A DNA stretch of 64,000 nucleotides from Diabrotica undecimpunctata (taxonomy: Eukaryota > Arthropoda > Insecta > Coleoptera > Chrysomelidae), in contig NC_092806.1 in the NCBI RefSeq assembly GCF_040954645.1, positions 149,758,429 through 149,822,428 on the forward strand. Reading direction: 5' to 3'. This document shows positions 20,843 through 32,384 of the stretch, piece by piece. Made by a program: the position numbers and the translations under genes. The notes under the pieces were generated by a model. The model worked only from the letters and a program-made list of their open reading frames with translations, did not search any database and was not told the DNA's origin. The first letter of the stretch is position 1; each line of letters begins with the position of its first letter.

Positions 20843-21028
20843 GTAAAACTGGTATGGGAAGAAGCCCCAACAGAAAGAAGACCACGTGGACGACCTCGAC
20901 TCCGATGAAGAGATAATATAGCAGGAGAGCTTAAAGCTATGGACATGGAGAATAGGATGTAGCTTACCCAAGACAAAGACAAATGGTGGCACGTTGTCAA
21001 GTCAGATAAAACCCACAAATGGTTTTAA
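20843..21028 (+). pseudogene. LINE ORF2 C-terminal fragment
   Basis: The reading [20 protein letters not shown], a stop, then [16 protein letters not shown] and [15 protein letters not shown], ending at a stop near 21028, is the arginine-rich GRPRxRW...DRxxWR tail typical of RTE-like LINE ORF2. It is cut off on the left by the (AT)n run. Confidence 0.75.
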
Positions 21029-21034
21029 CGCCAT

Positions 21035-21240
21035 AGAGTAAGTAAGAGTAATATCTTTTATGGTTATGAATAAATAATTTAAACGACAAACCTGTATTTT
21101 ATGTGTATTTCCCATTCGGTATCCTCTTTCTTTGTTAAGGCTTTTGATGATTTCGTCCATGATTAAATTAAAGAGTATAAGGATCAATAACCTACCATGT
21201 GTTATTCCGCTGCCTATTTGGCATTGACTGATATAATTAC
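21035..21240 (-). pseudogene. LINE RT palm fragment, opposite orientation
   Basis: Minus strand reading GSGITHGRLLILILFNLIMD followed by EIIKSLNKERGYRMGNTHK. This matches the VRQGDSLSPLLFNLIMDEIIK...RGYRMG block of the RTE-like LINE seen at 55.7 kb. Just downstream the YADD region is lost. Confidence 0.75.
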
Positions 21241-21279
21241 TAATGAGAAAGTTCTCAAATAAAAAACTACTACCGACGA

Positions 21280-21430
21280 AAAATAGAATATCTTGGATTT
21301 TAAACTTCCTCAAGTGGCTTGGAACAACGTCAACCGAATTATTTCGCAGTGCTACAAACAAAGTGCGTATGGTATTGATAATTGCAAATGTTCGGAACGA
21401 GTTCAGTACCCTAAGAAGAAAAATATATAA
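21280..21430 (+). pseudogene. LINE ORF2 extreme C-terminus and tail
   Basis: The plus-strand reading RISWILNFLKWLGTTSTELF continues as RSATNKVRMVLIIANVRN, the standard last 40 residues of the LINE type also seen at 30.45 and 52.5 kb. AAGAAGAAA follows, as in the other copies. It abuts the opposite-strand fragment at 21240. Confidence 0.75.
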
Positions 21431-22129
21431 TGTATCATACACATATCTAACTAATTATAGTTTGTTGTTACGCCACTGCTAAAAATATTCATTATAAAAG
21501 CAAGAAACGATCCACTTTCTCTGCCTATAATTTTTAATCAGTCTCTCAATTGGACAGTAGTAATTAGTGCCTTTATTGATATAATTATACAGGCAGCTTT
21601 CAAGATTTTTAAGCTTTTAAGATAAAAAACGATCGTGCGTATTTATTTATGACATTTCTTCTTCTCTCTGAATATCATCAAATAAGTAAACGGGTTTAAT
21701 CACCTTAAAAGTCCAATTTGCATAATTACGTTGGTAAAAGAGCATATGTATTTTATGATGGAGATCTTTAAAAGAAACAACTTGCCATTTGTATTTATTT
21801 TCTAGATTGTTAAATAGCGATAACGGAGAATCCAAATTAGTTTAATGAATACGTAAATAAATCAATACGTACGTACTGTGATATTATTTACTATTTCAAA
21901 AAAAGACAAAAACAAAAAATAAATGGAAATAAGTGAAATAATTACAGTATATTAAGAAAAGTAATTTCAGCTACTAGTGGCCTCCCATGGAGGCTATCAC
22001 TACTGTCCACTAGTGATATTAATAACTATAATAGTACTAGTCCAGGTTTAGTAATATCAAATAATATCCAGTATTACCATATTCTCCCAAAAGTGTCAAC
22101 ACTACTGCCCACTTTACACTACTGAAAAT
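21431..22129. other. No firmly supported gene
   Basis: A 62-codon minus-strand frame (21835-21647) reads WQVVSFKDLHHKIHMLFYQR, which has a protein-like composition, but I do not recognise the family. The rest is AT-rich. ACTAGTGAT/ATCACTAC-type short inverted repeats occur at about 21990-22015. Confidence 0.35.
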
Positions 22130-22770
22130 ATTTAAGGATACAATTATTAACAATTCAGTAATACCTCAATTTCAAGATGTAATCATCATCCCTATACTCA
22201 AACAAGTGAAAAATCCTAATTCCGTCCATTCATACAGACCTATCTCATTTACGTCCTATGTACTCAAAACTTTGGATTGGATAATTAAACATAGATTGAA
22301 ATGGTGGCTAGATAAAAACTCACCTTCACTTTGTGAGGCATTTAGAAGTCAAATTTTAATTATAAAGGATAACCAAAACATCGAATATTTACATATATTC
22401 GTACTTGCAACACACTACTGTGACACAACCAAAATACCGTATGGATTTTTCTATAAGTTCCAATACATTGAGCTCTATTGAGCCCTATTTAGCTAGTCTA
22501 TCAGACTCTTTAGTTATTTATACTGATGCCTTAAAGTCTACACCTGTATGGTGTTTGTATACTAGGTACAATCTGGTCAAAAATGACCAATTATCAGTTA
22601 TTTTCTGACCTAACTTAATAAACAGCAGATACTTAAATCTAAGGGCTTACCCTATGGCTTAGTCTTATTTTATTTATCAACTAATACACTACAACTCACA
22701 TGCAATAACTTCCCAGCACTCTATTCTGCTTTTTACACTAAACTGTTACACATTTACACTAACTCAAATG
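22130..22770 (+). pseudogene. Jockey-like LINE reverse transcriptase fragment
   Basis: Plus strand: VIPQFQDVIIIPILKQVKNP, then SYRPISFTSYVLKTLDWIIK and RLKWWLDKNSPSL correspond to RT motifs 1-2 (IPKPGKDP...YRPIALxSxLxKxxExxI). LPYGLVLFYLSTN near 22650 stands for the LPQGSVLSPxLFN motif. About 100 residues between, including the FDxxxAFD motif, are deleted or unreadable, and the YADD is not seen. Confidence 0.72.
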
Positions 22771-22779
22771 GTTTTGTCC

Positions 22780-23900
22780 GTATGAGTCTTCTCTTTACTT
22801 TAGTGTTGTCAAGAAGACAGCAACACTTGTGCTGTTCTCTTCATTACTTCGATCACAGTTTCCATACCCATATCCTGATGGGGGTTGCTGTTAGGGATAT
22901 ATTAAGGAGCATCAAAAATGTTCCTCAGTACTTTGTTTTAAAATCTCTGGATAATCTGTCGATTACTAGCTTTGGTACAGCCCCAGAGTTGGCACCCATA
23001 CACCCATACTGGCCTCAGTACTTGCTTGTAAATGGATAATTTATTATGAATGGATAATGTTAAATTCTTTCTCATCAGCCAATACAATTTCTTATACCTA
23101 ATATCAAGCTCCCTCTTTTTTTTTTGACATGGACTTTACAGTGCAGCCTCGGGTCTAGGGTAATGCCCAAGTATTTTGCTGGGGAACTTGTGTATCATTT
23201 ATTATAACTGGGAAATTTTCTATTTTTTTATTTGTAAAGTTAGTGTATGCAGATTTAGTCTCATTTAATTTTATTTGCCATTTTCTGGCCCAGGTATGTA
23301 TTGTAGTTACTGATAGTTGCAACCTATCAGTCGCTTCTTCACTAGTGTCTCCTATCGCTAGTATGGCTGTATCATCCGCAAGGATGGCAATAGTGTTTTG
23401 TTCTAGCTCTGGAATGTCACACGTATACAACAGGTACAGGACCGGACCTAATACACTTTTTTTGGCACGCCAGCTTAGATCTCCCTTAAATCGGTGTTGT
23501 ACACTTGTTTTTGTTTTACTCTGAAATATCTATTCGCAATGTATGATTCTAAGATTTCTGAATACTATTTAGGTAGATAGGTTGTCACTTCATCAGGAGG
23601 TTTACCTGATTTGGCAATCATAATGGCTTCGGCTATTTTCCAGAGTCTGGGAACATGTCTCAATCTAAAAACAGCATTTATTTGGTGTGTCAGCTTAACT
23701 ATACTTTTTCTTGGTAGATTTTTTAGTAGTTCTCCTGTTACAAGATCATATCCTGAAGCTTCCTTAGGTTTTATATTATCTTTTATCTCTGTTGATACTT
23801 CTGTAAATGATGTCAACGTTATTCTTTCTTTGGTTTGGAATGCTTCTTTCCATCTCAGTTCTTTACCATGGTTGTCGTTGGGTTTAAACAGAAACCGATA
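22780..23900 (-). pseudogene. Jockey-clade LINE reverse transcriptase with internal deletion
   Basis: Minus strand, in order: PNDNHGKELRWKEAFQTKER near 23880, then ASGYDLVTGELLKNLPRKSI, HVPRLWKIAEAIMIAKSGKP and PPDEVTTYLPK at 23816-23565. YSEILESYIANRYFRVKQ near 23560-23510 and DTAILAIGDTSEEA with ILADDT (catalytic AxDD) at 23430-23155 follow. The C-terminus YKQVLRPVWVYGCQLWG reads at about 23050-22960, ending near 22790. Some 120 codons between RT motifs 2 and 4 are missing at the TYLPK/YSEIL join near 23568. Confidence 0.85.
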
Positions 23901-23904
23901 ATTG

Positions 23905-24175
23905 TGTTAACGAAAGCAATTGGCAAATAAAAGAAATTTATCATTTTGAATTTCAAGATTGTCAAACAAATTGATTCATATGCTCCTTCAATATCCAAGA
24001 ATAGGGCCAGAATAGGGAATAGGGCCTTCAATATCCAAGAAAACAGTCCCAAGAATAGGGCTGTTAAACAGTTATTCTTAGTTAAGTTATTCTGTACATT
24101 TACAACAAGTGTTGTTAAAGCGTCTAGAGTTCCAAAACCTCTTTTGTAGCCAAACTGGTTTATTGGGAGTAAATT
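23905..24175 (-). pseudogene. Second LINE RT fragment with small duplication
   Basis: Minus strand: NQFGYKRGFGTLDALTTLVV near 24160-24100, then ALFLDIEGAYESICLTILKF near 24010-23950, corresponding to the QxGFRxGxSTxDAL and LDIxxAYDS motifs of Jockey-type reverse transcriptases. A 17-bp phrase, CCTTCAATATCCAAGAA, occurs twice (23985-24001 and 24026-24042), a local duplication that inserted extra residues. It is distinct from the adjacent LINE at 22780-23900. Confidence 0.72.
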
Positions 24176-25149
24176 CTCTTTAAAAATGATACGAAAATAA
24201 AAAAAAAAAAGAAATGAAAAAAATGATTATTGGTTTAAAAATTATTCTGCGAAGGTATATAATAATATGTAACATTGTTAAATAATATTGGACTCGAAAA
24301 ATCTGCTATGTATAACGATGTCAATTGATAGTAAGTATAATAATACTAGTAATACTATTTGCGTTGCTATATCCTGATTCTACAACAAATTATATTTATC
24401 TTGCAAGATTAAATACCTAAAGAGTATGTTATATTCTTACGTGTGGAACATGTTGGTGTGAGGTTTTCGAATTGTTGTTCACTATCACGTAATTGACTTT
24501 TACAGAATGACTGAATTTTACAGAATTTATTTCTTTATTTCCATAAAATATTAAAAATCTTTATTTGTTATAATAAATAATTGTATTTTTTTATATCTCC
24601 GTATCAAGATTAATCATTAGAAACAATGATCTGTCCGATTTATTCTTAATGGAAACAAGGCAATTCCATCTACAATAAACATAAAACGTGTGGACCAGTA
24701 TAATTATTACCCACCTGAATAAGACATCGAATATTCATTATAATATACCAGATTTCTTCAACGAACTGGCTAAACCGCAACACTAAATAATAAAATCGTT
24801 AAAGACATTTGATACTTGGGAGTGATAACATTAAAAATTACAGGTAATTTATCTATCATTAAGCAACATTTATTACAGGAATGCAAGTTTTAATTAATTT
24901 TCTCTATTTACATGCTGAGTACACCTAATCTTTTACCATTTAACTGCCTTCAACTGAACTTTTTCTTCGTTTCGACGATGGAAAAAACCTTTGAATGATT
25001 TTAATTAAGTGCGGATGCTAACCGCTCACGATTTATGACCAATAGACTGTCTGAACATTTAGTGTATTCAGTTACAAATGTTTATCTGTAATAAGTACGT
25101 GTTTGCAGGGACGGACTTATTGATTTTCTTTTCAAGAAGAATAAATGGA
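24176..25149. other. No supported gene
   Basis: AT-rich, with an A-run at 24199-24212. No element ends or coding segment found. Confidence 0.5.
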
Positions 25150-26608
25150 GAAGATTTAAGAGATTAAGGAACTGCTGAAATATGGAGGCGCAAGGATAGT
25201 ATCCTTTATACGAATGCTGTTCAATAAAATCGAAGCAGGAGAGAAGATTATCGATGAGTGGAATTTATCAAACATGTCCTCCATTTTCAAAAAAGGTGAC
25301 AAAAGGTCACCAAATAACTACAGAGGGATCAGTATAATGCCTTCAATAGCAAGAATCTTTTCATCAGTTATAAAAGAAAAACTAGAACAACACATGGACC
25401 ATTATAGCGAAGAACAAGCCGGATTCGGAAAAGCCAGATCATGTTTAGATAATATATTCATTATGAGACAGGTGATTGAAAAGAACAAAGAAAAAAAACA
25501 TTGAAACACATATGACCTTTATCGACTTAGAGAAAGCATACGATAGCGTGCCCAGGAAACAACTATGGGAGGCAATGAGAAGAATGCGCGTTAGAGAGAA
25601 ATGGATGAATATAACACAAAGACTGTATAAAGAAACAAAAGTGCAAATAGAGTTAGGTAATGAAATAACAAAAACAATCACCGCAACAAAAGGCCTCAAA
25701 TAGGGATGTGGTCTCTCACCTACACTTTTTGACATATATATAGATCAGGCTTTGAAAAGATGGTATAGAAAATGCGGAACAATGGGCATACCAGTACAAG
25801 AGAATATATTACATTCACTACTTTTCGCAGATCATTCGCAGTCATTTTTGCACAAGACAGGGAGAATATGGAATATATGATAAGGAAATTAAAGAAAGAA
25901 TATGAACTTTGGGGACTCAAGGTTAATATGTGCAAGACCGAATACTTATGTATTGGACCGTTGCAGATTTGAACTTAAGTTTGGAAGAAGAGACTATTAA
26001 GAGTTGTAACGCTTTTAAGTATTTAGGGTCAATGATTAGCCGAGATGGTACTTGTATGAAAGATATAGAATTGAAAATAGCACGGGGAAAACAAGCCACA
26101 AGAGCACTTCATGGAGTGATATGGAACAACACTCTAGTCAAAGAAAACAAAAAGAGGATCTTTCAAAGCATAGTGATGAATATTACCCTATATGGAGCGG
26201 AAGTATGGCCAATGACAACAACAATACGAAATAAAATAAGAACAGTTGAACTGGACTTTATGAGAAGATGTCTACAAATCACAAGAGCAGATAGAATAAG
26301 AACGGAGGAAATATGGAACAGAATGGAAGTAAAATGCTCAATTACAAAAAAGTTGGAAAACAGAGCCCTGCAGTGGTACGGGCATGTACAAAGAATGCCT
26401 GAGCATAGGTGGCCGAAAAGAATATTAAACTGGGACCCTCCGGGAAGAAGACGGAGAGGAAGACCTGCTACAAGAAGGAAAACATACGTCGGAAATGCTA
26501 TGATAGATAGAGACCTCAGAGAAGGTGACTGGGAGAATAGAGTGCTGTGGAGGACAAAAACGGCGAACTCATAATGGGAAAAGCCGAAGAAGAAAAAGAA
26601 GAAGAAGG
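25150..26608 (+). pseudogene. RTE-like LINE ORF2, 3' two thirds
   Basis: Plus strand RT: WNLSNMSSIFKKGDKRSPNN, YRGISIMPSIARIFSSVI, EEQAGFGKARSCLDNIFIMR, then FIDLEKAYDSVPRKQLWEAM after a frame change near 25495. A stop replaces the Gln of the QGCGLSPTLFDIYI block. The FADD motif is now FADHSQS. The C-terminal part (25930-26574) is one long frame: SLEEETIKSCNAFKYLGSMI, TLYGAEVWPMTTTIRNKIRT, LQWYGHVQRMPEHRWPKRI and GRRRRGRPATRR. An AAGAAGAAAAAGAAGAAG tail follows. The same family as the insertion at 18 kb. Confidence 0.88.
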
Positions 26609-27083
26609 AACACTATTTATACCACTCTTTAAAAAACAAAGATTGAGATGGAACAATAAACTACAAAACACATCATCATCTCAATCAAGAACAGAAAAAT
26701 TAGGGCCCCCACTCATTTAAGTATAAAAATTATGGAGATATAACTGTTATATATGGAAGATGAAGATATGTTATCGGGATAAACAATCTTATACGTTGAG
26801 TTTTATAACATTGATTCCATTTAAACCATATCATTCATGCATTAAGTTCTATAAACATCAAGTGACAAGCCCACGCACTTGAGTCTGTCTCTTGTCACTT
26901 GTTGCCAACTCTCAGTAATATTAAACTTCCTAACTATACCTATAATAAACATATGCAACGCTACATACAACAATAATTCTCCTGAGCATAGTATATAGAC
27001 CGTCCACAAATTCTACTCACAAAAGGAAACTACAAAATCTGGAAATTATTAATACTAATTAATTTAACTGATACTAATTATCG
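26609..27083. other. No supported gene
   Basis: AT-rich interval between the RTE-like tail and the Jockey-like RNase H copy. It may include decayed 5' sequence of the latter but nothing reads clearly. Confidence 0.4.
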
Positions 27084-27953
27084 ATGTTAGTATTATTATT
27101 TTTTGAAACCCCAAACTCAAGCCTTAGAAAATCCTTCCTAAACTTAACACAATTTGATGAAATTTTATACACCGATTCGTCCAAGAATGAAGACTATTGT
27201 AGCTCCACTGTGTCCACATTAACGACGAAAATAAGCTCTGTGCGATTGCCTAAAAGTTGTAGTATCTACACCGCAGAATTATATGGAATACTCCAAGCAT
27301 TAAAGACTTCAATCAATCCTGCTTCAAATGAAATCATACAAATCGCCATTTGTACTGATTCTCTTTTCTCGATTTATTCCATAAGATGCATCTTCCGAAA
27401 AACCCACTAGTCCAGGAAATCCACACCATCTGTAACCCACTATATTCTGCTAATATAATAGTCATAATGATCTGGACTCCATCTCATGTTGGTATACTGA
27501 GAAACGAAAAAGCAGACCAGGCCGCTAAAGCAGCATGTTCTTCTGACTTAGCCTTCAAAGAGGTCCAACTCCATATGGATCTTAAGATATTGATAAAACA
27601 AAAAATCCTCAGCTCATGAGCGGACCTGTGGAATAAAACAAAAACTAAGCTGGATGACGTTCAACCCAATATCAATATCTTCTCTATGAACAGAAACCCT
27701 CCAGTATGCCACTACTGTAATACCCCTCTTTCCATCAAACACGTGATAATGGACTGCTGTCAGTATGATTCTTCCAGAAACAAGCTCAGCCTAAAAGGAA
27801 ATCTAAAAGATATTCTTAGTGTTCCAAACCGTTTTGACAGTGTTCTTAAATTTTGAAAAGAAACAAGTTTAATTCAGCTAATATAAACAGTGCATAGTGA
27901 TAAGCTTTATTGTTTTAACTTTTCCACAAAAAAAAATTGTTCATATCAAATGC
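27084..27953 (+). pseudogene. Jockey-like LINE 3' end with RNase H domain (copy B)
   Basis: Plus-strand partner of copy A at 9.9-11.3 kb. RNase H residues are better kept: EILYTDSSKNED (Asp), IYTAELYGILQALK (Glu), AICTDSLFSIYSI (Asp) and IWTPSHVGILRNEKADQAAK (His and Asp). A frame change occurs near 27390 and a stop at 27617. The zinc-knuckle segment PVCHYCNTPLSIKHVIMDC (27701-27757) follows in another frame. The 3' UTR ends with TTGTTCATATCAAATG at about 27953, matching copy A and fixing the family 3' end. A different LINE 3' end starts directly after it. Confidence 0.85.
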
Positions 27954-29123
27954 TTGTATTTGTACAAATCTATCACTGCTAATTTTAGTCTTTTTGCAAT
28001 GACAAGAAACGATACGTCGATTGAAAATTTTAATATTTGCCGAGAAACTCAGATCAATGCTAATAATATTTTATACCTGTACAAATTATGTATGTTCCCA
28101 CATTATTGGTTTATTAAAATTACTGCAACATTTGAGACAAGAACATTTTATACCCAACAACCCATCAAATCTTCATTGATGCTTCCAAATGTCATGAAGG
28201 ACATGCTGCAGCCTACATCTACGAAAACGTCAAGTCTACCATACGAATCCCAACAAATTGTTGTATATATACTTACGGAGAACTTACGGCAATTCACCAG
28301 ACCGTGAAAAAATGTTGTTCTATCAATGAAAGCAAATTTGTTATCATCACCGATTCAATGAGCGCATTACTTGGAATAAAACAGCTATATGCAACTCACG
28401 CCATACTTCTCAAGATCGAATAAGAGTTATCTTCTCTACAGACTCAACAAAAAGATATTTCCTTTATCTGGGTATCTTCCCATATGGGAATAAGTGGTAA
28501 TGAGGAAGTGGACTCTCTGGCAAGCAATGCAACCACCGACCAAAGTATTGCTATAATAAATCAAATGCCTTGGACTGATCACAAAGTAAATATCAAAGCC
28601 CACGTGTACAGAGCGTAGCAAACTACTTGGGGTCACACTGCTAACAAACTCAAAGAATGTCTAAGTCAAGTAGGAACCAAACTCATCTTACCAAATAATA
28701 GAAAAGACCAAGTCATCATCAACCGACTCCGATTAGGACATACTTTCCTTACACACAAGCATATCTTCAACCAGGAGGCTGCTCCGATGTGTACCAAGTG
28801 CAACACTCAGTTGTCAGTAAAACATATAATTGTTGAGTGTCCAGTGTACCAGAACGAAAGAATCGCGTGTGCCCTTAGTGATAATTTAAAAAGTATACTA
28901 ACGTCAAATTTACAGTCTTTATTAAGTTATCTTAAAATGACTAAACTATATACCAGATTGTAAAAAATATTTTTTTATGTAACAATATGTATCTTACTGT
29001 TTGTAATATGTCTATGTAACAATATGTATCTTACTGTTTGTAATATGTCTATATAACAATATGTCCCCCCGCTAATAACCCTTAGTGATTGATGCGGGTA
29101 TATTTGTTTAAATAAAAAAAAAG
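27954..29123 (+). pseudogene. Second LINE 3' end with RNase H, I/Jockey-like (family C)
   Basis: Frames from about 28160 give an RNase H domain: IFIDASKCHEGHAAAYIYEN (Asp), YGELTAIHQTVKKC (Glu), KFVIITDSMSALLGIKQ (Asp) and SSHMGISGNEEVDSLASNA (His and Asp). The C-terminal knuckle INRLRLGHTFLTHKHIF and MCTKCNTQLSVKHIIVEC follows, ending at a stop near 28961. All RNase H catalytic residues appear present, although stops and frame changes break the ORF. A 3' UTR with a 37-bp tandem repeat and a poly(A)-like AAATAAAAAAAAAG end completes it. Confidence 0.85.
28977..29065 (+). repeat. 37-bp tandem repeat in a LINE 3' UTR, 2.4 copies
   Basis: The unit starts ATGTAACAATATGTATCTTA. Copies at 28977-29013 and 29014-29050 look identical; a partial third begins at 29051 (ATATAACAATATGTC). 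Confidence 0.95.
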
Positions 29124-30436
29124 AACATTTTAAACTGTTTTAAAATTCTTCGTCACTGGTTTATGATATTCCGTTGTCGGTTATCAAGCGTGTCGTAAAA
29201 ACCGTGCTATCACTAATTTTTAAATGGAGTATAAATAGTTGTCAATCGTTAATAATCAAGAAGAAATGCATCCAGCACATGGCACAAGACACGCCAAGAA
29301 GAAGAAAAGAAGATGGTCAGCGGACAACCAGTCTCTGTCTTATATGAAACCGGCCCATTTATGGAAACAGTTTATGAGCATCATTTTTCCTGACCGGGCT
29401 CCAAATTTACATTTAAATATGTCTTTTAGAGTATTTACAAGTCAGGATTCTTATAACTAGACAACGTTATCTCCAAATGAGGTGATAATTATTAAAGTGA
29501 TGCCTGGTTGCGATTTTATATACAGCGGTGAGCCCAGACCAATCGAAATATCTTATTTCTTAATTTAAGTCTGCTCAATAAATTTTCGCGCGAGATCGCG
29601 TGAGTTGGATTTTGGGATCTTGGTTGCACGAATATCCTTAAGGTCCTTTTAATTTGTTAATAAATCTTAAAATGTAAGTGGATTATTATTTGATTTCTCA
29701 CTTTTAAAAGTAGGTTCAAATACACTCAACCGCAGAAGTTTGACACTACCAAAAATTATGCTCACTTTGATGTTGATTTTTTCGTGAACGGGTAAAAGGA
29801 TTATGCTATTTTTTTTTATTATTTTAGATTTTTTTCTTTATTTGCTTTGTTGGGCAAAGGTTTACTTAAAGTTCTCTTTTGAGATTATACCCCGTGGAAA
29901 AAAGAAATGTTTTTCTTATGTTAAGTTTGAGACACCATGCAGGAAGCACAAGGTACAGGGGTGGGTATACATCAAAATCATGTTGCAGTCTTGTTTTGTA
30001 AACATTCTGTTTTTTTTAATTTCCCTGATATCTTTAAAAACAAAGAAAATAGACCGTTTTTATTCTTTAACATGTGTTTCAACTAAAACAATAGTGAATT
30101 AACTATAAAAATACTTAACAAAACTAATTATATACTAAAATAGATACTAATTTTGACTTTAGAATATTCTGTAGGCTGTGGATGCATTTGTTTCCAAGTG
30201 AAATTCTCGCTGTTACGTTATCACTGTTTTTATTTCCTTCTGTAACTATTGAAACAAAGCAATGGCGTTCCAAAAAATACTTATGATGTTACAAATAGGT
30301 ACACACAATGTATTAAACAATGATAATGGAATATATTTTTGGCAATATTGTACTACATTTTAACACAAATTATTATAATATATCACAAACATATATTGTC
30401 TGTACGTGAAACCATAGATACGAATTACATATTACA
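29124..30436. other. No firmly supported gene
   Basis: A 73-codon frame at 29239-29460 (MSIVNNQEEMHPAHGTRHAK...) is preceded by GAGTATAAATAG near 29228 and followed by a more GC-rich stretch (29580-29625). I recognise no protein family. A solo retroelement terminal region is possible but no flanking duplication or paired copy is visible. Confidence 0.3.
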
Positions 30437-30469
30437 GTATTCTTCTTCTTCTTCTTGTGCCACTCCTAT

Positions 30470-31049
30470 CGAAGATTGGAAATCATTAAGGCTATCCTGA
30501 GCTTGTTTACAGCTGACCTAAAGAGTTCATTAGTGGTACAGTCAAACCACTCTCTCAAATTACGCAAACATGACGTTCTTGTACGGCCTGGATTTCGTTT
30601 TTCTTCTATTTTCCTTGCATTATATTTTGAAGTAATGCGTATTTATGTCCTCTCATCAGGTGACCCAAATATTCGAGTTTTCTTCGTTTGATCGTTGACA
30701 AAATTTCTGGATCTTTTCCTATCCTTCGCATTACTTCAAAGTTTGTGACTCTTTCAACCCAACTTATTTTCAGCATTCGATGGTAGCACCACATCTCGAA
30801 ACTTCCAATATTTTTTATATTGTTCTGCTTAAGAGTCCAGGTCTCTACACCGTATAATAGCGTGTTAAATACGTAGCCCCTTAGCATTCTTAATCGGAGA
30901 GGGATGTTTATATCTCTGTTGCAGAAGAATTTCCTCATCTTTATGAAAGTGGCCCTGGCAATTTCGATACGTCTTTTTATTTCATTGTTTTGGTCTCCAG
31001 TTTCGTTTATTGAAGTACCCAAGTATTTGTAACTTGATACTTTTTCAAT
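30470..31049 (-). pseudogene. LINE ORF2 C-terminal region
   Basis: Continues from the RT: VSSYKYLGTSINETGDQNNE, ATFIKMRKFFCNRDINIPL, LLYGVETWTLKQNNI, RKLEYLGHLMRGHKYALLQ, then after a one-base frame change RTRTSCLRNLREWFDCTTNE and LRIALMISNLR with a stop at about 30470. The Trp of the usual SWLRNLREWF is Cys. The C-terminus matches those at 21.3 and 52.5 kb. Confidence 0.88.
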
Positions 31050-32384
31050 TTAAATGCCGTTTATACTAATATGTGCTGGTTGTGTCATGTTCTTACTGAA
31101 GACCATATACTTGGTTTTTTTGATATTGATACTTATGCCATAATTGTTGCAGGCAATATTTATATTTGTAAGTAATCGTTGTAATTCTTCTACTGTTCTT
31201 GCGACTAGTACAGTATCGTCTGCGTATCGAATATTATTTACAACCTCTCCATTGATTACGATTCCTTCGTTTGCTTGCAAAAGGGTTTCCTGGCAGATGT
31301 TTTCACTATAAACATTAAATAGCCGCCGTGACAAAATGCATCCCTGTCGTACTTCTCTACGTATTTCTATTGCTTGTGATATTTCATTTTCTATTTTGAT
31401 GTTAGCTTTCTGATTCCAATATAGATTGAGAATTATTCGCAGAACTTTATTATCTATGTCCTTTATTTCAAAAATGTCTCTTAGCTTATCATGGCGTACT
31501 CTGTCAAACGCTTTTTCAAAATCGATAAAACATGCATGTACTTCCTGATTAACGTCTAGGCATCTTTGTGTAAGAACATTCAAACCGAAGAGAGCTTCTC
31601 GAGTACCTAATCCCTTTCTGAACCCCATCTGTGTATCACTAATATCTGAATCCAACTTTTGATAAACTCGATTGTGGATGACTTTTAGAAAATATCTTTA
31701 GTAGATGGCTCATTAAAGATATTGTTCGATGTTCTGAACATTCTTTTGCATTGGATTTCTTTGACAGTGTAACGAATGTAGACAACAGCCACTCTTGAGG
31801 TATAATACCAGTTTTGTATATTCTGTTAAATAAGTGCAATATTATATCTATTGAGTTATCATTCAAGAGCTTTAGAAATTCAGTAGGAACCTCATCAGGT
31901 CCATTTGCCTTTTCAGTTTTGGAATTTCTAAGTGCCGCTTCTACTTCACATTTTAGGATTTCAGGTCCCGTTTCACCATTTACCCGAACAATGTTATTTC
32001 TGTTGGTCTCAAACAATTCTCTTATGTATTCACTCCATCTATTAATTTTCTCTGTTAAATCTATAATAATATTTCCGTCTTTGTTCTTAAGCAAACTTAT
32101 TTGATGTCTTCTTTGAATTCCTGTAATTTCTTTTACTTTTTTATGTACATTGAATGTGTCATATTTTCTTCATAGTTTTCCATTTCTACACATTGTTCTT
32201 CAATCCATAATTCTTTGGACTTCTTTATGTTCTTATCAACCTCTCTGTATTTTTGTGCATTATTCTTCATTTTACTTCTTTCATCCATTAGTTCTAGTAT
32301 GTCTGGTGGCATCCATACCTTGTGTTTCTTTGCAGATCTGGTTAGGTGTTTCTTTCCCGTACTTCTTATTGTAGTGTTTATATA
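31050..32384 (-). pseudogene. LINE linker and reverse transcriptase domain
   Basis: After the endonuclease come a basic linker (IKKSKELWIEEQCVEMENYE near 32200) and the RT. KTEKANGPDEVPTEFLKLLN, GIIPQEWLLSTFVTLSKKS, EHRTISLMSHLLKIFSK, QMGFRKGLGTREALFGLN and ACFIDFEKAFDRVRHDKL are readable. VRQGCILSRRLFNVYSEN and NIRYADDTVLVA, the catalytic YADD, follow. The frame changes near 31650. Nothing essential is deleted. It is a close relative of the LINEs at 4.97-7.40 and 49.6-52.7 kb. Confidence 0.9.

Noticed and set aside
28977..29065. CRISPR-like direct repeats
   Set aside because: The units are contiguous with no spacers and lie in a LINE 3' UTR of a eukaryotic genome.
29190..29720. Possible solo LTR (TATA-like GAGTATAAATAG, AATAAA-like string, GC-rich middle)
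   Set aside because: No TG...CA boundaries, flanking duplication, second copy or primer-binding site could be seen.
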